NCBI GenBank assembly: GCA_020634455.1
Contig: JACKBQ010000001.1
Span: 3,286,001-3,350,000, forward strand
DNA: 64,000 nt
Source: Ardenticatenaceae bacterium
GTDB lineage: Bacteria > Chloroflexota > Anaerolineae > Promineifilales > Promineifilaceae
Direction: 5' to 3'
Shown here piece after piece: positions 54,243-63,390 of the stretch. The position numbers and the translations under genes were made by a program. Within the stretch, counting starts at the first letter, position 1. The number at the start of each line of letters is the position of its first letter. Under the pieces are notes generated by a model. It saw only the letters and a list, made by a program, of their open reading frames with translations, did no database searches and was not told the origin of the DNA.

Positions 54243-54300
54243 AACCTCCCGGAGGTTTAAGCCATGAGGTATGTCCTGGACGAAACCTCCGGGAGGTTGG
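54243..54300. repeat. AACCTCCCGGAGGTT palindromes, two copies
   Basis: AACCTCCCGGAGGTTT near 54243 and AACCTCCGGGAGGTTGG near 54283. Each is itself a palindrome, and the pair also forms a larger hairpin. They share the word with 52199-52257. Confidence 0.75.
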
Positions 54301-54386
54301 TTAGAAAATTAGACACAGATAAACACAGATTGACACAGATAAAAGCTAAGAACAGTGAAAACCAGTGTTTATCAGTGTCTGGTTAT

Positions 54387-55043
54387 TTACTCGTCAAATA
54401 GTTGGGCCAACTGGCTGAGTTCGGCCGTTTTTTGCTGCACTTCTTCCGGGGTAGGGTTCACCACCTGGTATTCGTATAGTAAAAAGCTGGTGGCTCCGGC
54501 CATCACCTCTGGCGTGTTGAAGACATCGGCGGAAGCGCCCGCGCGGTCGCCCAGCCAGATGGTGCAATCGGGGTTGTTCTGGGCAAAATCCAGCAGCGCG
54601 GTTTGCTGGCTGTTGGTAAGTTTGCTCCCATTTTTAGCAGTGAATGCTGTTTCAAAACTGTCGAAGGGGGCGCGTTTAGTTGACCAGTTTTCATGGCGAA
54701 AGATGTTGAGGTCTAACGGCCGTTCCCGCTTCACCTCCACAATTAACCGTGCTGCCGAAACATGACTGCCCCGTCGCCGTCCGTTGTGGTCATAGTAGCT
54801 ACGTTTGAAGATGATGGGCAGGTAGGCGATGGTACGGCCGTTTGCCAACCGCCCTTCATACCATTGCATTTGCTTCGCCTTGGCCGTCGGTTGCAAATTC
54901 AGCATCTGGGCAATTGCCGCACTTGCCTCGCGCCGCTGCTTGTTGCGGTACAGCACATAGCCAATCGGCCCACCCACCACCAGCGGCGGCAAACAGCACA
55001 AAAAGCCAACCCAAAAAATCACGCTAACAAAATCATCCATCAC
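54387..55043 (-). CDS. Membrane-anchored protein of unknown function
   Basis: 218 residues: one N-terminal span (about 8-30), a basic junction (RNKQRRE), then a soluble cytoplasmic domain of about 180 residues with no recognised family. The spacer to 54303 has ACACAGAT word repeats. Confidence 0.6.
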   Translation of the reverse strand: MMDDFVSVIFWVGFLCCLPPLVVGGPIGYVLYRNKQRREASAAIAQMLNLQPTAKAKQMQWYEGRLANGRTIAYLPIIFKRSYYDHNGRRRGSHVSAARLIVEVKRERPLDLNIFRHENWSTKRAPFDSFETAFTAKNGSKLTNSQQTALLDFAQNNPDCTIWLGDRAGASADVFNTPEVMAGATSFLLYEYQVVNPTPEEVQQKTAELSQLAQLFDE

Positions 55044-55194
55044 ACAACCCCTTACCTGGGGAATGAATCCCCAGGTATTCGTAGCATAACGGCCGTTCGA
55101 TCAGAAAACGATCCAACAGGTTTCCCCAAAGAGTGGGTGGGGGTGCAATGCCAAAAGTTATGCTAAAATCCGCCCGACGCAGCTCATTCCAACC

Positions 55195-55692
55195 ATGAGG
55201 AAAAATGCAAACACTCAGCAACCAGGCAAAATGATGATTAAACAACCCAACTCCGACTACTGTTTTGTTTGCGGTCGTAAAAACCCGCATGGGCTGTACG
55301 TGACGTTTTACGACAACGGCCGTAACGAAGTCACCGCCACCCATGCCATTCCAGAAGCATACCAGGGCTATCCTGGTGTGGTACACGGTGGCATTGTGGC
55401 TGCCCTGTTGGATGAAGTGGTGGCCCGTGTGGCCATGATTGGCGACCCGCACCACTTTATGATGTCGGTGAAGCTGGAAGTAAAATATCGCCACCCCGTA
55501 CCCACTGAGACAGCGCTAACGGCCGTTGGGCGAATCGTAAAATTGCGTGGGCGGTTGGGCAAAGCTGTCGGCGAGATTATCCTGCCGGATGGAACCGTCG
55601 CTGCGGAAGCCGCCATGACCCTGGCCGATCTGCCCGCCGACCTGCTGGGCGAAGTTAATCTGGAAGCGCTAGGCTGGTATGTGGATGATTAG
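55195..55692 (+). CDS. PaaI-type hotdog thioesterase
   Basis: 165 residues from ATG 55195; ATG 55231 would give 153. Hotdog fold with GYPGVVHGGIVAALLDE, the PaaI-type active-site helix, and the N-terminal CFVCGRKNPHGL segment seen in many thioesterases of this group. They hydrolyse acyl- or aryl-CoA thioesters. Substrate unknown. Confidence 0.85.
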   Translation: MRKNANTQQPGKMMIKQPNSDYCFVCGRKNPHGLYVTFYDNGRNEVTATHAIPEAYQGYPGVVHGGIVAALLDEVVARVAMIGDPHHFMMSVKLEVKYRHPVPTETALTAVGRIVKLRGRLGKAVGEIILPDGTVAAEAAMTLADLPADLLGEVNLEALGWYVDD

Positions 55693-55709
55693 TTTTGATG
55701 GCTAGTTTG

Positions 55710-55740
55710 AGTGGCTGGTGGCCTGTACTGACCAGCCACT
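55710..55740. repeat. Hairpin in word-repeat spacer
   Basis: AGTGGCTGGT (55710-55719) pairs with ACCAGCCACT (55731-55740). It is part of a GGCTAGTTTGAGTGGCTGG word tract that fills the spacer to about 55770. A related tract precedes 57320. Confidence 0.65.
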
Positions 55741-55819
55741 AGCCACTAACCTCGACTAACCATTAACTTAACACAATTTATACGGCTATTTTGCACCGTA
55801 ACTTTTACAATGAGGCATC

Positions 55820-57226
55820 ATGGATCAGGCATATTCCAACGAACTTCGTGCCGACACGGCCACCATCCTCATTCCCATCATTGCGGGGCTAACCGCGACG
55901 GGGACCTTGCTGGCCGCCCTGGCGCATGAGGATTTCGCTACAGGCTGGCATTTTTGGCTGAGTGTGGTGTTAGCCATTGTTGGCGGTGCGTTTGGCTGGC
56001 GTGCTCTAAAACAAAATCGGCAGATGCTAGGCACTATTTTGTTTACGGCCGTTCATCTCCTCATCTTCTTTCTCCTCATTTATTACAACTGGGTGCCTGG
56101 CAGCATGATCCCTTATTTGTTTACTGTCCTCATCATTGCCAGCAGCATGTTTACTCAGCCAGATTACGGCTTTATCACCTGGGGAGCTGCCACGTTGCTT
56201 ACCACCATCGGCATTAACCATCACGTTACGGGTGCGCTGGCATTGGCAGCGCAAATCGCCGGGCCAACCATTGTGAACTTTTTAGTTGCCGGGGCTGCGT
56301 ACTTTTCCGCGCTGGAATGGCAATTTGCAGTTGAATCAGTGAGCGCATTGCACCTCAAGGCGCAGCACCGCCGGGATGAGCTGTTTGCCATTCAGGAAGC
56401 GCTGAGCCGGACCAACGCCAAACTGCACAGCGTTAATGAAGAACTGGAGCAAGCCCGCAAAACGGCCGTTGGCGAACGAGACCTCCGCACCCGCTTCATG
56501 CATCAGGTAAGCCACGAGCTGCGCACACCCATCAATACCATCGTTAACTTTGCCCACATCTTGGGGCAGGGCGAGTTGGGCAACGTTAGCGAACGTCAGA
56601 TAGATTATCTCGGCCGTATCGAAAAATCTGGCTGGCACTCCATGAGCGTGCTCAACGATCTGCTAGACTTGGCCCAAATGAATGCAGGCGAATTCCGGCT
56701 TAGTCGGCAGTTGGTAGACCTGCACGCCATCTGCGAAGAAGCAATGGCCAGCGTGCGCAGCCTGCTGCGTGATCCAGACGTTGCCTTGATTCGTGATTAT
56801 CCAGAGGTTTGGCCCCTAATTTTGGTAGACCCTAAACGGTTCCAGCAAGCCCTGCTTAACTTGTTGGGCAACGCCGCCAAATACACCGATGAGGGTGCCA
56901 TTACCCTGCGCGTGCGTACCCATGAACACACAGCTACTTTTGCTGTAGAAGATACCGGCATTGGCATTCCCGAAGAGCATTTTGAAACTGTTTTTCAGGA
57001 GTTTCGCCAACTAAATGAGACAATGGCCCGGCAGCGTATTGGCACAGGGCTGGGACTACCCATCAGCCGCCACCTCATCGAACGGCACGGCGGCACGCTC
57101 ACCCTCAGCAGTCAGATCGGGCAGGGTAGTACCTTTACCATTACCTTGCCGTTGCTTGAAACCGAACCCAGCGAGGCAAACGGCAGGGCAGCTTCATCCA
57201 ATATTGCCCAGGAACGGCCGTTTTGA
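55820..57226 (+). CDS. Membrane sensor histidine kinase
   Basis: 468 residues. About five N-terminal spans (14-165), a coiled linker, HisKA with SHELRTP (H232), HATPase with NLLGNAAKYTDEG and GTGLGLPI. No receiver. The single-receiver gene at 57320 follows 93 bp later and is its likely partner. Confidence 0.9.
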   Translation: MDQAYSNELRADTATILIPIIAGLTATGTLLAALAHEDFATGWHFWLSVVLAIVGGAFGWRALKQNRQMLGTILFTAVHLLIFFLLIYYNWVPGSMIPYLFTVLIIASSMFTQPDYGFITWGAATLLTTIGINHHVTGALALAAQIAGPTIVNFLVAGAAYFSALEWQFAVESVSALHLKAQHRRDELFAIQEALSRTNAKLHSVNEELEQARKTAVGERDLRTRFMHQVSHELRTPINTIVNFAHILGQGELGNVSERQIDYLGRIEKSGWHSMSVLNDLLDLAQMNAGEFRLSRQLVDLHAICEEAMASVRSLLRDPDVALIRDYPEVWPLILVDPKRFQQALLNLLGNAAKYTDEGAITLRVRTHEHTATFAVEDTGIGIPEEHFETVFQEFRQLNETMARQRIGTGLGLPISRHLIERHGGTLTLSSQIGQGSTFTITLPLLETEPSEANGRAASSNIAQERPF

Positions 57227-57235
57227 TACACTTTT

Positions 57236-57319
57236 AATGAAATAGCGGTTGGTCGTTAGGCTGGTTGCTTATTTAGGCACTTAACCACCCATAACCAACC
57301 ACCAGCAACCAAATAACCA
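57236..57319. repeat. GGTTGGT/ACCAACC word-repeat spacer
   Basis: GGTTGGTCGTTAGGCTGGTTG words are followed by AACCACCCATAACCAACCACC words, so the two halves can pair imperfectly. It ends at the ATG of the response-regulator gene. Confidence 0.6.
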
Positions 57320-57730
57320 ATGTCCATACCATTAGCCAACGCAACCATCATCCTTGTCGAAGACGACCCTAACGCCCAACTCGTAGCACAAGACTTGTTG
57401 CGCATGGGCGGGGCCAATCGGTGCTACTCCCGCCGGAACGTGGATTCCGCCATTGCTTTTGCCGAAAAAATGCCCAGGGTTGATCTCTTTTTGGTAGACA
57501 TCAATATGCCCCACAAAAGCGGCTTCGACTTGTTGGATGAAGTCCGGCAGCATGAACGTTTGCAGGGCGCTTTGGTTGTGGCGGTTACCGCTGGCACCAT
57601 TGAACACGACACGGCACGCATCCGCGAATTTGGCTTTGATGGCTTTATTAGCAAGCCGCTGCGCGCCGCCGAATTTGCTAACCAGGTTCAGCGGATCCTC
57701 AACGGTGAGCGCGTTTGGGAAATGCGGTAG
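57320..57730 (+). CDS. Single-domain response regulator
   Basis: 136 residues, receiver domain only, D60 phospho-acceptor (FLVDINMPHKSGFD) with E14/D15/D16 and Lys in ISKPL. CheY-like output by protein contact. Probably phosphorylated by the kinase at 55820. Confidence 0.88.
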   Translation: MSIPLANATIILVEDDPNAQLVAQDLLRMGGANRCYSRRNVDSAIAFAEKMPRVDLFLVDINMPHKSGFDLLDEVRQHERLQGALVVAVTAGTIEHDTARIREFGFDGFISKPLRAAEFANQVQRILNGERVWEMR

Positions 57731-57808
57731 CTGCCCGGTCTTGTTTAGGCCACAGACACACCCCTACCGCCTAAAATGTGACGGGAACAATTTCAAACTG
57801 GAGTCTAA

Positions 57809-58228
57809 GTGAATCAGGTTGTATCCAGAATCCGCCCCAGGCAAACCCGGCAGACAGTGCTGGGGATTTTGCTGCTGTTTGTCTTAATGCTAGTTGCTGC
57901 CTGTTCGGGTGGTAGTGGCGATGAATCTGCCCCAGAAACGGCCGTTCAACAAACGGGTAGCCTCACATGCAGCCAAACTTGTTTATCTCAGGGGCAGTGT
58001 GGCGCTGCCGTGGACGGTAGCATCATTATCCTGGCCCACAGCGGCCAACCCACCTTGCGCAACCACGACACGCTTCTGGCAAACGAAGCAGCCGTTACCA
58101 TCATTGGTCAACAAACCCTCTCAATATCCGATGCCGCCGGGACAATTAGCAGCATGAACTTTTTTAACGTGCAGTCCGAAGGTGGCCCGGCCAGTTGGGT
58201 GTCTGGGAGCTGTATCAATACGCAATAA
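57809..58228 (+). CDS. Lipoprotein of unknown function
   Basis: 139 residues from GTG 57809 (CTGGAG site). Signal peptide with lipobox LVAAC near residue 32, then a Ser/Gly linker and a small domain with five Cys that could form disulfides. It lies 3 bp before the xdhC-like gene, so it is probably co-transcribed with the molybdenum hydroxylase genes. Confidence 0.68.
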   Translation: MNQVVSRIRPRQTRQTVLGILLLFVLMLVAACSGGSGDESAPETAVQQTGSLTCSQTCLSQGQCGAAVDGSIIILAHSGQPTLRNHDTLLANEAAVTIIGQQTLSISDAAGTISSMNFFNVQSEGGPASWVSGSCINTQ

Positions 58229-58231
58229 ACC

Positions 58232-59017
58232 ATGAGCGATAATTTACGCATCATTCAGGAATTGTTGGCCGCGCAGCAGGCAGGCATCCCCGTTGTTTTG
58301 GCGACGGTGATCAAGGCGCGCGGCTCTGTACCCCGCCACAGCGGCAGCAAAATGTTGGTGTATGCCGACGGCCGTATCTCTGGCAGCATCGGCGGTGGTG
58401 AAATGGAATCACGGGTGGTGGCTGAGGCATTAGAGGCATTGCAAGACGGCCGTACCCGCGTCCTGCCTTACTCGCTGGTGGCCCCCAAAAAGGGCGATCC
58501 CGGCGTTTGCGGAGGTGAAGTGGAAATCTACCTGGAACCGTACGCGCCGCCCGCTACGCTTTTTGTAGTGGGCTGTGGCCACGTGGGGCAAGCCGTGGCC
58601 GAGCTAGGCCACTTCCTCGGCTACCGCGTCGTTGTCACCGATGACCGCGAAGGGCTGGTTACGCCCGATGTGATTCCCAATGCCGACCTGCACCTGCCTG
58701 GCAGCTTTGCCGATGCCCTGGCGCAAAACCCCATCAACGCCCACACCTTTATTGTCATGGTCACGCGCAACGTGCTGGTAGACCAGGAAATCGTGCCGCT
58801 AATTATTGATTCGCCAGCTCCGTACATCGGCATCATGGGCAGCAGCCGTCGCTGGGCCGAAACGCAAAAACTGCTCATAGAAGATGGCCTCTCTGCCGAA
58901 GATTTGGCACGATTCCAAGCCCCCATTGGCCTGGAAATTGAAGCAGAAACGCCAGCCGAGATTGCTGTTAGCATCATGGCCGAAATTATCAAGCTCCGTC
59001 GCATGAAAAAACCATAA
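58232..59017 (+). CDS. XdhC/CoxI family molybdenum-cofactor insertion protein
   Basis: 261 residues. XdhC_CoxI N-terminal domain (ATVIKARGSVPRHSGSKM, then GSIGGGEME) and a C-terminal Rossmann-like XdhC_C domain (VVGCGHVGQAV). It delivers and sulfurates the molybdenum cofactor for xanthine-dehydrogenase family enzymes. First enzyme-related gene of the hydroxylase cluster. Confidence 0.9.
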   Translation: MSDNLRIIQELLAAQQAGIPVVLATVIKARGSVPRHSGSKMLVYADGRISGSIGGGEMESRVVAEALEALQDGRTRVLPYSLVAPKKGDPGVCGGEVEIYLEPYAPPATLFVVGCGHVGQAVAELGHFLGYRVVVTDDREGLVTPDVIPNADLHLPGSFADALAQNPINAHTFIVMVTRNVLVDQEIVPLIIDSPAPYIGIMGSSRRWAETQKLLIEDGLSAEDLARFQAPIGLEIEAETPAEIAVSIMAEIIKLRRMKKP

Positions 59018-59108
59018 TCAGGTAATTCAGTAATTATTCCGACAAATTGCCCAATTACCGCTCATCATTCACTTGTCAACCATCCCCCCACAAATTTATA
59101 CTTAGACT

Positions 59109-60551
59109 ATGAACACACATTTCCACCAAATTTCCCACTATGAAACACCCACAACGGTAACGGCCGTACTTGAACTTTTAGCGCAATACGGCCGTCGCGC
59201 CCGCCTCGTCGCTGGCGGCACAGATTTGCTGCTGGAGCTAGAGCGCGGCGTTCGCCCCGATGTGGATTGGTTGATTGACATCACCCGTATTCCGGGTTTG
59301 GCTGACATCTCACAAGATGACGATGGCACCATTCACCTGGGGCCGCTGGTAACCCACAACCAAGTTGTTGCCTCGCCACTGCTGGTCAAAAAAGCGCTGC
59401 CGCTGGCCCAGGCTTGCCTGGAAGTGGCTTCACCGCAGCTGCGCAACCGGGCCACCGTGGCGGGCAATCTCATCACCGCCAGCCCCGCCAACGACACCAT
59501 CAGCCCGCTACGAGCCTTGAACGCCAACCTCACGCTCAGCTCCGTACGTGGCGAGCGGGTCGTTTCCCTGGCCGATTTCCACACGGGCGTACGCAAAACG
59601 GCGCTAGAGCCGGATGAAATGGTGACCGACATCGCCTTTGCCCCGATGCCAGACTCTTCGCGGGGTATTTATGTCAAGCTGGGGCTGCGTCGCGCACAAG
59701 CGATTTCCGTCGTGCATCTGGCCTTCATTTTGGATTTTGCGGCAGATGCGACGGTAAAAAGTGCGGCTATCACCCAGGGCAGCGTGGCGCCTACCATTAT
59801 TCACACCCCCGGCGCGGAAGAATATTTGCTGGGCAAAACACTCACCGATGAGGTGATTGCCCATGCCGCCAACCTCACCGCCGCTGCCGCCACGCCCATT
59901 GATGATGTGCGCGGCCCGGCTGAATATCGGCAGGAGATGGTGCGCGTGCTTACCCGGCGTGGCCTCATCGCCCTGCGCGATGGCACCGAGCGCAGCCAAT
60001 GGCCCCAAGACCCGATCATGCTGTGGGGGGAGACAAACGGCCGTTTCCCCACCGGCGCTGAATTTAGCCACACCCACAACCCAGACACGTCCATCACCGC
60101 TACCGTGAACGGCAAAACGATCACGGCCACAGGCGGTAATCACAAAACGCTGCTGCGTTGGCTTCGCGAAGAGGGGCTTTTTACCGGCAGCAAAGAAGGT
60201 TGCGGCGAAGGAGAATGCGGCGCTTGCACCGTCATTTTGGACGGCATGGCCGTGATGTCTTGCCTGGTGCCTGCGCCTCGCGCCCACGGAGCCAACATTG
60301 TGACCATTGAGGGATTGGCAAACGGTGCCAACGAGGATACCTTGCACCCACTGCAACAGGCGTTTGTGGAGACGGGCGCGGTGCAATGCGGCTTCTGTAT
60401 TCCCGGTTTTTTGGTAGCAGGAGCAAAATTGTTAGAGGAACGGCCGTCTCCCAACCGCGAGCAGATTTTACAAGCATTCAGCGGTAATTTGTGCCGCTGC
60501 ACTGGCTACTACAAAATCATCGAAGCTATTGAGAAAGCTGCCCAACAATAG
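59109..60551 (+). CDS. Molybdenum hydroxylase FAD/2Fe-2S fusion subunit
   Basis: 480 residues. Residues ~1-285 are the FAD-binding medium subunit (VAGGTDLLLELERG, then ASPQLRNRATVAGNL). Residues ~315-478 are the 2Fe-2S small subunit with CGEGECGAC and CGFC...LCRCTGY. These are usually two proteins; here the FAD part comes first, then iron-sulfur. It passes electrons from the molybdenum subunit at 61028. Four ACGGCCGT copies. Confidence 0.9.
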   Translation: MNTHFHQISHYETPTTVTAVLELLAQYGRRARLVAGGTDLLLELERGVRPDVDWLIDITRIPGLADISQDDDGTIHLGPLVTHNQVVASPLLVKKALPLAQACLEVASPQLRNRATVAGNLITASPANDTISPLRALNANLTLSSVRGERVVSLADFHTGVRKTALEPDEMVTDIAFAPMPDSSRGIYVKLGLRRAQAISVVHLAFILDFAADATVKSAAITQGSVAPTIIHTPGAEEYLLGKTLTDEVIAHAANLTAAAATPIDDVRGPAEYRQEMVRVLTRRGLIALRDGTERSQWPQDPIMLWGETNGRFPTGAEFSHTHNPDTSITATVNGKTITATGGNHKTLLRWLREEGLFTGSKEGCGEGECGACTVILDGMAVMSCLVPAPRAHGANIVTIEGLANGANEDTLHPLQQAFVETGAVQCGFCIPGFLVAGAKLLEERPSPNREQILQAFSGNLCRCTGYYKIIEAIEKAAQQ

Positions 60552-60570
60552 GAAATGGAGGTAATTACCC

Positions 60571-60924
60571 ATGCGCCTGGAAAAAAAACATGATGAAGAA
60601 TTAGCTCGCCGCAAAGGCCTCACCGGGAAAACAGTCATTCAGGTCGTCTGGCTGCTTGTTACGGGCGTGTTGGCCTACTTTTTTGTCAACTACTTGTTCA
60701 GCGAGGGCATTATCACGCCCGGTATTTTTTATAATCAACTGTTTATACCCCGCTCCGTGCCTGAAATTGGCTTAAAGTTAATCGTTGTTTTTGGGTTTGT
60801 CATCGTCATGCAAATTGTCTTTTCCATTGGCTATATCGTTGCCAGCCCAGAAGGACGCCGCCGCACGGGTGATGCCTCCATGCATTCACGCAACAAAGAT
60901 CCTTTTGATGATCGTTTTGGATAG
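60571..60924 (+). CDS. Small two-span membrane protein inside the hydroxylase operon
   Basis: 117 residues with two spans (about 22-42 and 68-90) and charged ends. GGAGG ribosome site 20 bp after the fusion-subunit stop. No family recognised. It may tether the oxidoreductase to the membrane; inference from position. Confidence 0.65.
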   Translation: MRLEKKHDEELARRKGLTGKTVIQVVWLLVTGVLAYFFVNYLFSEGIITPGIFYNQLFIPRSVPEIGLKLIVVFGFVIVMQIVFSIGYIVASPEGRRRTGDASMHSRNKDPFDDRFG

Positions 60925-60944
60925 AAACTCATCATGTAAATCTG

Positions 60945-61018
60945 GTAGTTCGTAATTGAGTAATTGACTAATCCGCATTTTTAATGACTCAATTACCAAA
61001 TTACCACCCACTCAACCG
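60945..61018. repeat. AATTGAGTAATTGAC word-repeat spacer
   Basis: GTAATTGAGTAATTGAC words are followed by ACTCAATTACCAAATTACC, forming an imperfect inverted repeat directly before the next gene. A related tract lies at 59020-59065. Confidence 0.6.
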
Positions 61019-61027
61019 AGAAAAAGT

Positions 61028-63271
61028 ATGCTCAAGTCAGAATCAATTTACCGCGTAGATGCTCCCGGCAAGGTGACCGGTGAAGCAATGTATGCTGGCG
61101 ATATTACGCCAGACAATTTGCTGCATGGCAAAGTGCTGTTCAGCAACCAACCCCACGCCCGTATGATTTCTATGGACACTTCAGCGGCAGAAGCTGTGCC
61201 TGGGGTGGTAGCCATTCTCACGGCCAAAGATGTGCCGGTGAACGAGTATGGCCTTATTTTGCCCGACCAGCCGGTGTTGGTGGGGCTGGGCAGCAGCAAT
61301 CCCCATGCCAACGTCAGTCGCTGGGAAGGGGATCATGTAGCAATTGTTATAGCCAAAAGCGAAACGGCCGCTGCCAAAGCCCGCAGCCTCATAAAAATTG
61401 AGTGGGAACCGCTGCCCATCGTTAGCAGCATGGCAGAAGCGCTCAAGGATGAGGTGATCATTCAGCCGTGGCACGGCAGCAACGTGCTGCACAAATACCA
61501 GATTCGCAAAGGCGACATGGCCGCTGGCTGGGACGAAGCCGACATCATTATCGAAGGCAACTACCATTTGCCCTACCAGGAACACGCCTTTTTGCAGCCC
61601 GAAGCAGGCGTGAGCTACATAGATAATAAAGGGCGCGTGACGGTAGAAATTGGCGGCCAATGGACGCACGAAGACCGGGAGCAAGTGGCGCATTCGCTGG
61701 GCCTGCCAGAGGAAGATGTGCGTATTATTTACCCGGCCATTGGCGGTGCGTTTGGCGGCAAGGAAGATATGTCTTTGCAGATCGTTCTGGGTTTGGCGGC
61801 GTATCGTCTGCACCAGCGCGGCATCAATCGCCCGGTGCGCATCATTTGGACGCGGGAAGAAAGTATTTTTGGGCACCACAAGCGGCATCAGGCCACCGTT
61901 CATACAAAATGGGGAGCGACAAAAGAAGGGAAGATTACGGCCGTTTCTGCCACAGGTTATCTGGATAGCGGCGGCTATGCTTACACCAGCACCAAAGTAT
62001 TGGGCAACTTCCACCTCATGGTCACTGGCCCATACGAAATTCCCAACGCCCACCTGGATAGCTACGCCATCACCACCAACAACGTGCCAGGCGGCGCATT
62101 TCGTGGTTTTGGTGGCCCGCAGGGAGCCTTTGCCGCCGAAACGCAAATGAACAAACTGGCCGAGGCGCTAGGCATTAGCCCGGTAGAAATTCGCCTGAAA
62201 AATGTGCTGCGCGAAGGCAGCTTGCTCACTGTGCAAACCCCGCCTCCGCCTGGCATCAGCATGGCGGAAGTGGTAGAGCGGTGCGCCCAGGAAGCTGGGT
62301 GGTCGGTGAATGGTGAACGGTTATCGGTTAACGGTAAACAGTCTCCGTTCAACAGCATCCAATCGCTTCCTGGAAATCCAAACTCGCTACGCAAGGGGCG
62401 GGGGATTGCTTGCTCTTTCAAGAACATTGGCTTTTCATTTGGTGCGCCAGAAAATTGTGAAGCGACCATTGAAATTCACGGGTCGGCCGAAATTGAGCGT
62501 GTGGTTCTGCGGCATGCGGCGGCTGATGTGGGCCAGGGTTCACATACGGCGCTTAAGCAAATGGCGGCTACGGCCGTTGGCGTAGATGTCAGCCTAGTGG
62601 AATTGGACATGTCAGACACGGCCAGTAGCGGTAACTCCGGCTCGGTTTCTGCTTCGCGGATGACCTTTATGGCCGGTAACGCGATTCGCGGTGCGGCCGA
62701 TGCGGCGCTTACCGCCTGGACCAGCGAAGATCGCCCAGCCATCGGGCATTATAAATACATTCCCCCTGGCACAGAGCCGTATGACAAGGAAACTGGCGTT
62801 TGTATGCCCAATTTTAGCTATGGCTATGTAGCCGAAGCCGTGGAGCTAACGGTGGATATTGAGACGGGGCATATTCACGTGGACAAGGTGGTGTGCGCCA
62901 ATGACGTGGGCAAGGCCATCAACCCGATGCTGATTGAGGGGCAAATTGAGGGGGCGGTGGTGCAGGCACACGGATATGCGTTGATGGAGAATTTGGTGGT
63001 GAAAGACGGCCGTATCCTCAACCCATTCCTCAGCCAATACCTCATCCCTGGCATTAAAGACGTGCCGGAAATTGTGCAGTCGGTCATTATGGAGGTGCCA
63101 GACCCGGTTGGCCCGTGGGGGGCACGGGGCATGGCCGAAATGCCGTTTTTGCCGCTGGCACCCGCCATTGTAGCGGCCGTTCATGATGCCACGGGTGTTT
63201 GGTTCGATGAAATTCCGCTGACGCCCGCCCGCGTTGTAGCTAAATTGCAGGAAGTTGGCATTCGCAATTAA
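61028..63271 (+). CDS. Molybdenum hydroxylase large subunit (XdhA/CoxL family)
   Basis: 747 residues. Aldehyde-oxidase/xanthine-dehydrogenase molybdopterin domains: GAFGGKEDMS, GAFRGFGGPQG, and catalytic Glu in GARGMAEMP near the C-terminus. It lacks the CoxL AYRCSFR loop, so it is xanthine dehydrogenase-like rather than CO dehydrogenase. An in-frame insert of about 26 residues (SVNGERLSVNGKQ...) near 425-450 derives from a GGTGAACGGTTATCGG word repeat and looks foreign to the family. The enzyme probably oxidises a purine or heterocycle. Confidence 0.9.
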   Translation: MLKSESIYRVDAPGKVTGEAMYAGDITPDNLLHGKVLFSNQPHARMISMDTSAAEAVPGVVAILTAKDVPVNEYGLILPDQPVLVGLGSSNPHANVSRWEGDHVAIVIAKSETAAAKARSLIKIEWEPLPIVSSMAEALKDEVIIQPWHGSNVLHKYQIRKGDMAAGWDEADIIIEGNYHLPYQEHAFLQPEAGVSYIDNKGRVTVEIGGQWTHEDREQVAHSLGLPEEDVRIIYPAIGGAFGGKEDMSLQIVLGLAAYRLHQRGINRPVRIIWTREESIFGHHKRHQATVHTKWGATKEGKITAVSATGYLDSGGYAYTSTKVLGNFHLMVTGPYEIPNAHLDSYAITTNNVPGGAFRGFGGPQGAFAAETQMNKLAEALGISPVEIRLKNVLREGSLLTVQTPPPPGISMAEVVERCAQEAGWSVNGERLSVNGKQSPFNSIQSLPGNPNSLRKGRGIACSFKNIGFSFGAPENCEATIEIHGSAEIERVVLRHAAADVGQGSHTALKQMAATAVGVDVSLVELDMSDTASSGNSGSVSASRMTFMAGNAIRGAADAALTAWTSEDRPAIGHYKYIPPGTEPYDKETGVCMPNFSYGYVAEAVELTVDIETGHIHVDKVVCANDVGKAINPMLIEGQIEGAVVQAHGYALMENLVVKDGRILNPFLSQYLIPGIKDVPEIVQSVIMEVPDPVGPWGARGMAEMPFLPLAPAIVAAVHDATGVWFDEIPLTPARVVAKLQEVGIRN
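62305..62358 (+). repeat. GGTGAACGGTTATCGG word tract inside the hydroxylase gene
   Basis: GGTCGGTGAATGGTGAACGG, then TTATCGGTTAACGGTAAAC: the same words as in the spacers at 20930-21029 (reverse strand there) and 24826. The reading frame remains open across it. Confidence 0.75.
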
Positions 63272-63305
63272 CAAATATCTGCTAATCTAATTTCGGTTTA
63301 TCTTC

Positions 63306-63354
63306 AAAACACCGACAATTTGTGACCATTTCCAATTGTCGGTGTTTTATTTTT
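63306..63354 (+). terminator. Rho-independent terminator of the hydroxylase operon
   Basis: AAAACACCGACAATT (63306-63320) pairs perfectly with AATTGTCGGTGTTTT (63334-63348), followed by ATTTTTG. It starts 34 bp after the large-subunit stop. Confidence 0.92.
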
Positions 63355-63390
63355 GTCTCTACCAATTCCACAGAAGGAGTAAAACTGAAG

